A stretch of 64,000 nucleotides of DNA from an uncultured Dehalococcoidia bacterium. Lineage in GTDB: Bacteria > Chloroflexota > Dehalococcoidia > Lucifugimonadales > UBA3495. Under the pieces are notes generated by a model, which saw only the letters and a list, made by a program, of their open reading frames with translations, made no database searches and was not told the origin of the DNA. The DNA lies in the NCBI GenBank assembly GCA_958296445.1, contig OY282565.1:1467936-1531935 (forward strand), given 5' to 3'. The first letter of the stretch is position 1, and every line of letters begins with the position of its first letter. Made by a program: the position numbers and the translations under genes. This document shows positions 61,186 to 64,000 of this stretch, in pieces.

Positions 61186-62259
61186 CTAGGGCTTGGCGAT
61201 GGCTAGGCATTTGCTGGAGTTGAATACGTAGGTTTGGAGGAACTCTACGATTTCCGGGGGGCGCTGGAGTTCGGACATTGCGCCGGCTAGGCACATCCAG
61301 TTGAGCATTTCCTGTTGGCCGGCGTCCTCGATTTGGGCGGTGGTCAGGGTGCGCCAGGCTTCGTAGTCGCCGGCCTGGAACTCCTCGAACCTTTGGCGGT
61401 CGGAGTCTACGTCGCAGTAGAGCAGGCTGTTTTTTTCGGTTAGGAAGGCGTGGGACCAGCTTGAGGAGGCGATGAGGGCGATGCGCCAGGGGCTTTGTTG
61501 CAGGGCGCGGGCGGCGGCGGCGCCCAGCTCCATACAGCGGCGGGGGGAGGGGCCGGGGGGGTCGGCGGGCATTTCCCGCTGGATGCCGCCGGGGCCGGTG
61601 ACGGTCTGGGGGGTGGCGCCGCCCCGGTTGCGGATGATGCGGCTGCCGTAGCAGTTGACGGCGAAGGGGATGATAGGGTAGTCGAAGCCTTGGCGGTCGT
61701 AATCCAGATAGAGCAGGGTGTTGAGGAAGGCGTGGCCCAGGCCCGGTTCGTGGAGGGGCTTGTAGGCGTAGGCTACGTCGAAGCCGTCGCCAATGAGGGC
61801 CCCGGCTAGGTAGCGGGCCGAGGGGTGGCCTTGGTAGCGGAAGGTTTTTTCGGGGGGTTCGCCCCAGACGTTGGGCCGGGCGGCGCCGTCTTTGGCGGCG
61901 AAGGGGCGGCATTCATATTCGTCGTAGGCCATAACGCAGAAGGCCGGGATGATGTCCTCGCGGAAGTTTTCGTACTGGTCGTCGCCCCAGACCAGCACTG
62001 CGTCGGGGTTGAAGGCGTCCAGTTCGGCGCGGATTTTGCGGAAGCCGTCCACCAGCTTTTGGCGGTGATGCAGGGCCGAGGCGTAGCCTTGGTCGTCGCC
62101 CCATTCCTGGCGCATAGGGGCGGGCCAGTTTTCGGGGTTCTTGCGCTCGGCGGGGATGCGCTCGTTGCGGAGGGCGCGGGTGAGGGAGTAGTTTTTGAGT
62201 TCGTCGGGGGTGATGAGGGAGGGGGAATGGGTGACGCCGACGCCGAGGATTTCTGCCAT
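61186..62259 (-). CDS. LigB-class (type III) extradiol dioxygenase
   Basis: This 357-residue protein of the LigB/protocatechuate 4,5-dioxygenase and DODA superfamily has THSPSL at the N-terminus with the first Fe(II) histidine, VWGDDQYENF at about residue 90, and a C-terminal SSSWSHAFL segment with a histidine. It is distinct in fold from the VOC dioxygenase at 55538-56410. ATG 62259 is preceded by GGAGGC. A 120-base scrap of its 5' end is found again at 63467-63592. Confidence 0.85.
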   Translation of the reverse strand: MAEILGVGVTHSPSLITPDELKNYSLTRALRNERIPAERKNPENWPAPMRQEWGDDQGYASALHHRQKLVDGFRKIRAELDAFNPDAVLVWGDDQYENFREDIIPAFCVMAYDEYECRPFAAKDGAARPNVWGEPPEKTFRYQGHPSARYLAGALIGDGFDVAYAYKPLHEPGLGHAFLNTLLYLDYDRQGFDYPIIPFAVNCYGSRIIRNRGGATPQTVTGPGGIQREMPADPPGPSPRRCMELGAAAARALQQSPWRIALIASSSWSHAFLTEKNSLLYCDVDSDRQRFEEFQAGDYEAWRTLTTAQIEDAGQQEMLNWMCLAGAMSELQRPPEIVEFLQTYVFNSSKCLAIAKP

Positions 62260-62390
62260 AGGGGGCCTCCGTCCGTGGTGGTTTGCGCCTAGCTTTGATA
62301 AAGCGGCGGGATTTGTCAAGGGGGCAGGCCAGAAGTAAGGCTATATTAAACTAATCGAAGTGCCAATATATGTTAATATTATTCTGCTAC

Positions 62391-62419
62391 TTGACAATCG
62401 GTATAATAACTGTTACACT
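62391..62419 (+). promoter_or_regulatory. Sigma-70-type promoter of the insert gene
   Basis: TTGACA at 62391-62396, a 17-base spacer and TACACT at 62414-62419 make an almost consensus vegetative promoter in AT-rich DNA upstream of the 320-residue gene. Confidence 0.65.
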
Positions 62420-62497
62420 CGCTTTGAAGCATTGAGTAATGAAGTGGTGTTTATAGTCCCACAAAAAACCCTAGCCACAATTAGGAGATAACCTAAA

Positions 62498-63460
62498 ATG
62501 GAAGGCAACGTAGATCATGGAAAATACTCTAGGGAACTGGCGCTTGTGTATTCCTTGCAAGATCTCAGCGAATTCAAACGGAAACTAGAGCTTAGAAGGA
62601 CATCTTCTTCGGTATTGGCTCTTTTTGATCTCAGAACTTCTCAGCTCCAAGAAATTCACGGGCTACTACGAGCAGTACAGACTGGTCATTGCGATGTATT
62701 TTGGAGGTGGTTCCACGAAGAAAGCAACAAAGAAGGCAACAAATCCAAAATTTTCGAAGAAGCCGTAGTTCAAGGAATGTCGTTTCTGTACGAATTTGAT
62801 ATCGCTCGCTTCCTCGAAAAACACGGGATTAGCTATGGCGGCTACTTTCGAGGAGATGTAGAAACCATGATCCTTGGTAAGAAAGGATGGAATGAAAATG
62901 ACGTCATGCAGCAATTAGACCTCCGAACCGGCAAGAGCGTCAAAGTCTACTCTGAAGAGATGCTTCTGGCCTTTCTAGGATGCGGCAAGGACCCGTTTAG
63001 CGGTGGGGAAGCACTGCTGCGGTACTTTAGCCGCAATCACTCTGGCTTGGAATTTCTCCGGGAGATAGGTTTTCGCTGGCCATCCACCGATGTGTTCCCC
63101 GGCACTGAACATTTGCCAAAGCCAGACTGGCCTGAACTTGGGATCCTAAAATATATGGGCTATTCAGTAGGGGAGTATGGAAAGCCCCTACAGTGTCGGC
63201 GCGAAATTCTTAAGAGAGTCTTTGAGACTGAGGAGTTGCCGTTAGTCGAATCTTGGGGATACAGAGAGCAATGGGGGCCGGCTCGGTCGAGAACTCGGTT
63301 GAGCAAAATGGCTGAATCAATAGCGAGTTTCGCAAAATTAAGGAAGCGTGCAGTAGGGTTTGATAAGGCAATTGAAGATTGGGAAACCGATCTTGATTGG
63401 CTGAAGGATACTTTCTACACTGGTCGCTTCCGTTTTCAGTGGCCCAATATCTGGGCATGA
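62498..63460 (+). CDS. Hypothetical protein on an AT-richer insert
   Basis: This 320-residue protein has no family I can name. The start ATG 62498 follows AGGAGATAACC. The N-terminal third is helical; the C-terminal part includes LKYMGYSVGEYG, RREILKRVFETEEL, and WGYREQWGPARSRTRLSKMAESIASFAKLRKR, a segment with the look of a repeated small domain found at the ends of proteins of defence islands, though I cannot name it. Codon use and GC content are clearly unlike the neighbours. It has its own promoter and is flanked by duplicated ligB sequence. Confidence 0.6.
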   Translation: MEGNVDHGKYSRELALVYSLQDLSEFKRKLELRRTSSSVLALFDLRTSQLQEIHGLLRAVQTGHCDVFWRWFHEESNKEGNKSKIFEEAVVQGMSFLYEFDIARFLEKHGISYGGYFRGDVETMILGKKGWNENDVMQQLDLRTGKSVKVYSEEMLLAFLGCGKDPFSGGEALLRYFSRNHSGLEFLREIGFRWPSTDVFPGTEHLPKPDWPELGILKYMGYSVGEYGKPLQCRREILKRVFETEELPLVESWGYREQWGPARSRTRLSKMAESIASFAKLRKRAVGFDKAIEDWETDLDWLKDTFYTGRFRFQWPNIWA

Positions 63461-63466
63461 TTCTGT

Positions 63467-63592
63467 GTCGCCCCATTCCTCGCGCATAGGGGCGGGCCAG
63501 TTTTCCGTGTTCTTGCGCTCGGCGCTGGGATGCGCTCGTTGCGCAGGGCGCGGGTGAGGGAGTAGTTTTTCAGTTCGTCCAGGGTGGGTTGC
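63467..63592 (-). pseudogene. Duplicated fragment of the LigB-type dioxygenase gene
   Basis: These bases repeat the ligB region 62095-62220 with roughly ten scattered substitutions, several of them G to C. The reading frame is too short and has no start or stop context. It is a remnant left on the far side of the AT-rich insert. Confidence 0.85.
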
Positions 63593-63621
63593 GGGGGATT
63601 ATAGCGCGGAATGGGCGGTGG

Positions 63622-64000
63622 CTAGAGGCGGACGGAGTTTACTAGGGGCTGGTCTATTCGGAAGTGTTCGTCCACTTCCTCCATCAGGTCGCGGTGGGGG
63701 TTTCTGCCGTGGTACAGCTTTATGATAACGCCCCGGTTCTTGGCGGTGGCAATGGCAGGGATGAAATCGCTGTCGCCCGCGATTATGATTGCTTGCTGGA
63801 TAAGGCTGTCGGCGGCCAGCAGGAGCAGGTCTACCGCCAGCAGGATGTCCACTCGCTTTTGTTCGTAAATGGGCGAACCATCCGCTGCAAAGCCGCGCTG
63901 TTCAACCCTCCCCAGACGGACAGTATATCTTGGCATTAACCTCAAGGCGGAAAAGAACTGCCGTTGTCTGGCATACAGGGCGCTCTCCTGCGCCGTAGGG
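63622..64000 (-). CDS. NYN-domain (LabA/DUF88-like) protein, 5' end outside
   Basis: The frame stays open from the stop at 63622 to the end of the window, so the true start lies beyond base 64000. The 125 or so visible residues include SALYARQRQFFSALRLMPRYTVRLG, KRVDILLAVDLLLLA and IIAGDSDFIPAIATAKNRGV, the conserved acidic motifs of the NYN/PIN-like RNase fold (D in VDILLAVD and GDSDF). I extend beyond the first in-frame TTG at 63945 because upstream codons continue the family pattern. The role is probably RNA processing or surveillance. Confidence 0.8.
   Translation of the reverse strand, partial: PTAQESALYARQRQFFSALRLMPRYTVRLGRVEQRGFAADGSPIYEQKRVDILLAVDLLLLAADSLIQQAIIIAGDSDFIPAIATAKNRGVIIKLYHGRNPHRDLMEEVDEHFRIDQPLVNSVRL

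Overview
The window is one high-GC bacterial chromosome segment, densely coded on both strands, with no rRNA, tRNA or CRISPR array that I could recognise. The gene mix suggests an environmental Chloroflexota bacterium of the Dehalococcoidia/SAR202 type: tandem M20 hydrolases, a phosphotriesterase-like hydrolase, an M24 hydrolase, ring-hydroxylating and ring-cleaving dioxygenases, LutABC, an orphan TRAP binding protein, a Gld-type ABC exporter and CbbQ/VWA. This placement is inferred from gene content and is not shown by a marker gene.

Layout. 1-4.0 kb: the 3' end of selA, a restriction-modification pair whose nuclease gene is split by an in-frame TGA, and an alpha/beta hydrolase without its nucleophile serine. 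4.3-8.2 kb: a tiny zinc-ribbon gene, groEL with a duplicated 3' end, and three small membrane or anchored proteins among dispersed repeats. 8.3-16.1 kb: endonuclease Q, a RimI-like acetyltransferase, then a coupled run coaE - CbbQ-type AAA+ ATPase - CoA-type Nudix hydrolase - giant VWA protein. 16.2-17.6 kb: a Panacea-domain protein followed by a PemK/MazF-like protein, probably a toxin-antitoxin pair. 17.6-24.6 kb: phosphotriesterase-like and M24 hydrolases, a tandem duplication carrying two Uma2 genes, a TRAP solute-binding lipoprotein and cinA.

24.8-29.5 kb: a four-gene Gld-type ABC exporter operon. 29.7-31.0 kb: speD-speB (polyamine synthesis). 31-36 kb: a GT-C glycosyltransferase, a site-2 protease, an IscS/NifS cysteine desulfurase and a coupled lipoprotein. 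36.3-41.4 kb: a polyprenol/dolichol-kinase-like protein, two tandem M20 hydrolases and glycerate kinase. 41.5-46.0 kb: a third Uma2 gene, a MNT-HEPN pair with a degenerate nucleotidyltransferase, and lutABC for L-lactate oxidation. 46-51 kb: a TIMP-like secreted protein, a ThiO-like oxidase, a membrane protein, and an operon of two small proteins with a ThDP enzyme.

51.4-62.3 kb is an aromatic-catabolism region: RHO alpha and beta, an HIBADH-family reductase, a tandem pair of PaREP1-like proteins, an extradiol VOC dioxygenase, a second RHO alpha without a beta, and a LigB-type extradiol dioxygenase. A large Type IIG restriction-modification fusion sits inside it. No Rieske ferredoxin or reductase is visible, so electron supply must be encoded elsewhere. 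62.3-63.5 kb is an AT-richer insert carrying one unrecognised gene, flanked on the far side by a duplicated scrap of the ligB gene. The window ends inside a NYN-domain gene.

Two themes recur. First, small dispersed palindromic repeats fill most intergenic gaps. Second, recent local duplication or gene conversion is common: the groEL tail, the Uma2 unit, the PaREP1-like pair, the Rieske modules and the ligB scrap. The strongest candidates for a less-described system are the Panacea/PemK-like pair, the coaE-CbbQ-Nudix-VWA run, and the insert bounded by ligB sequence.
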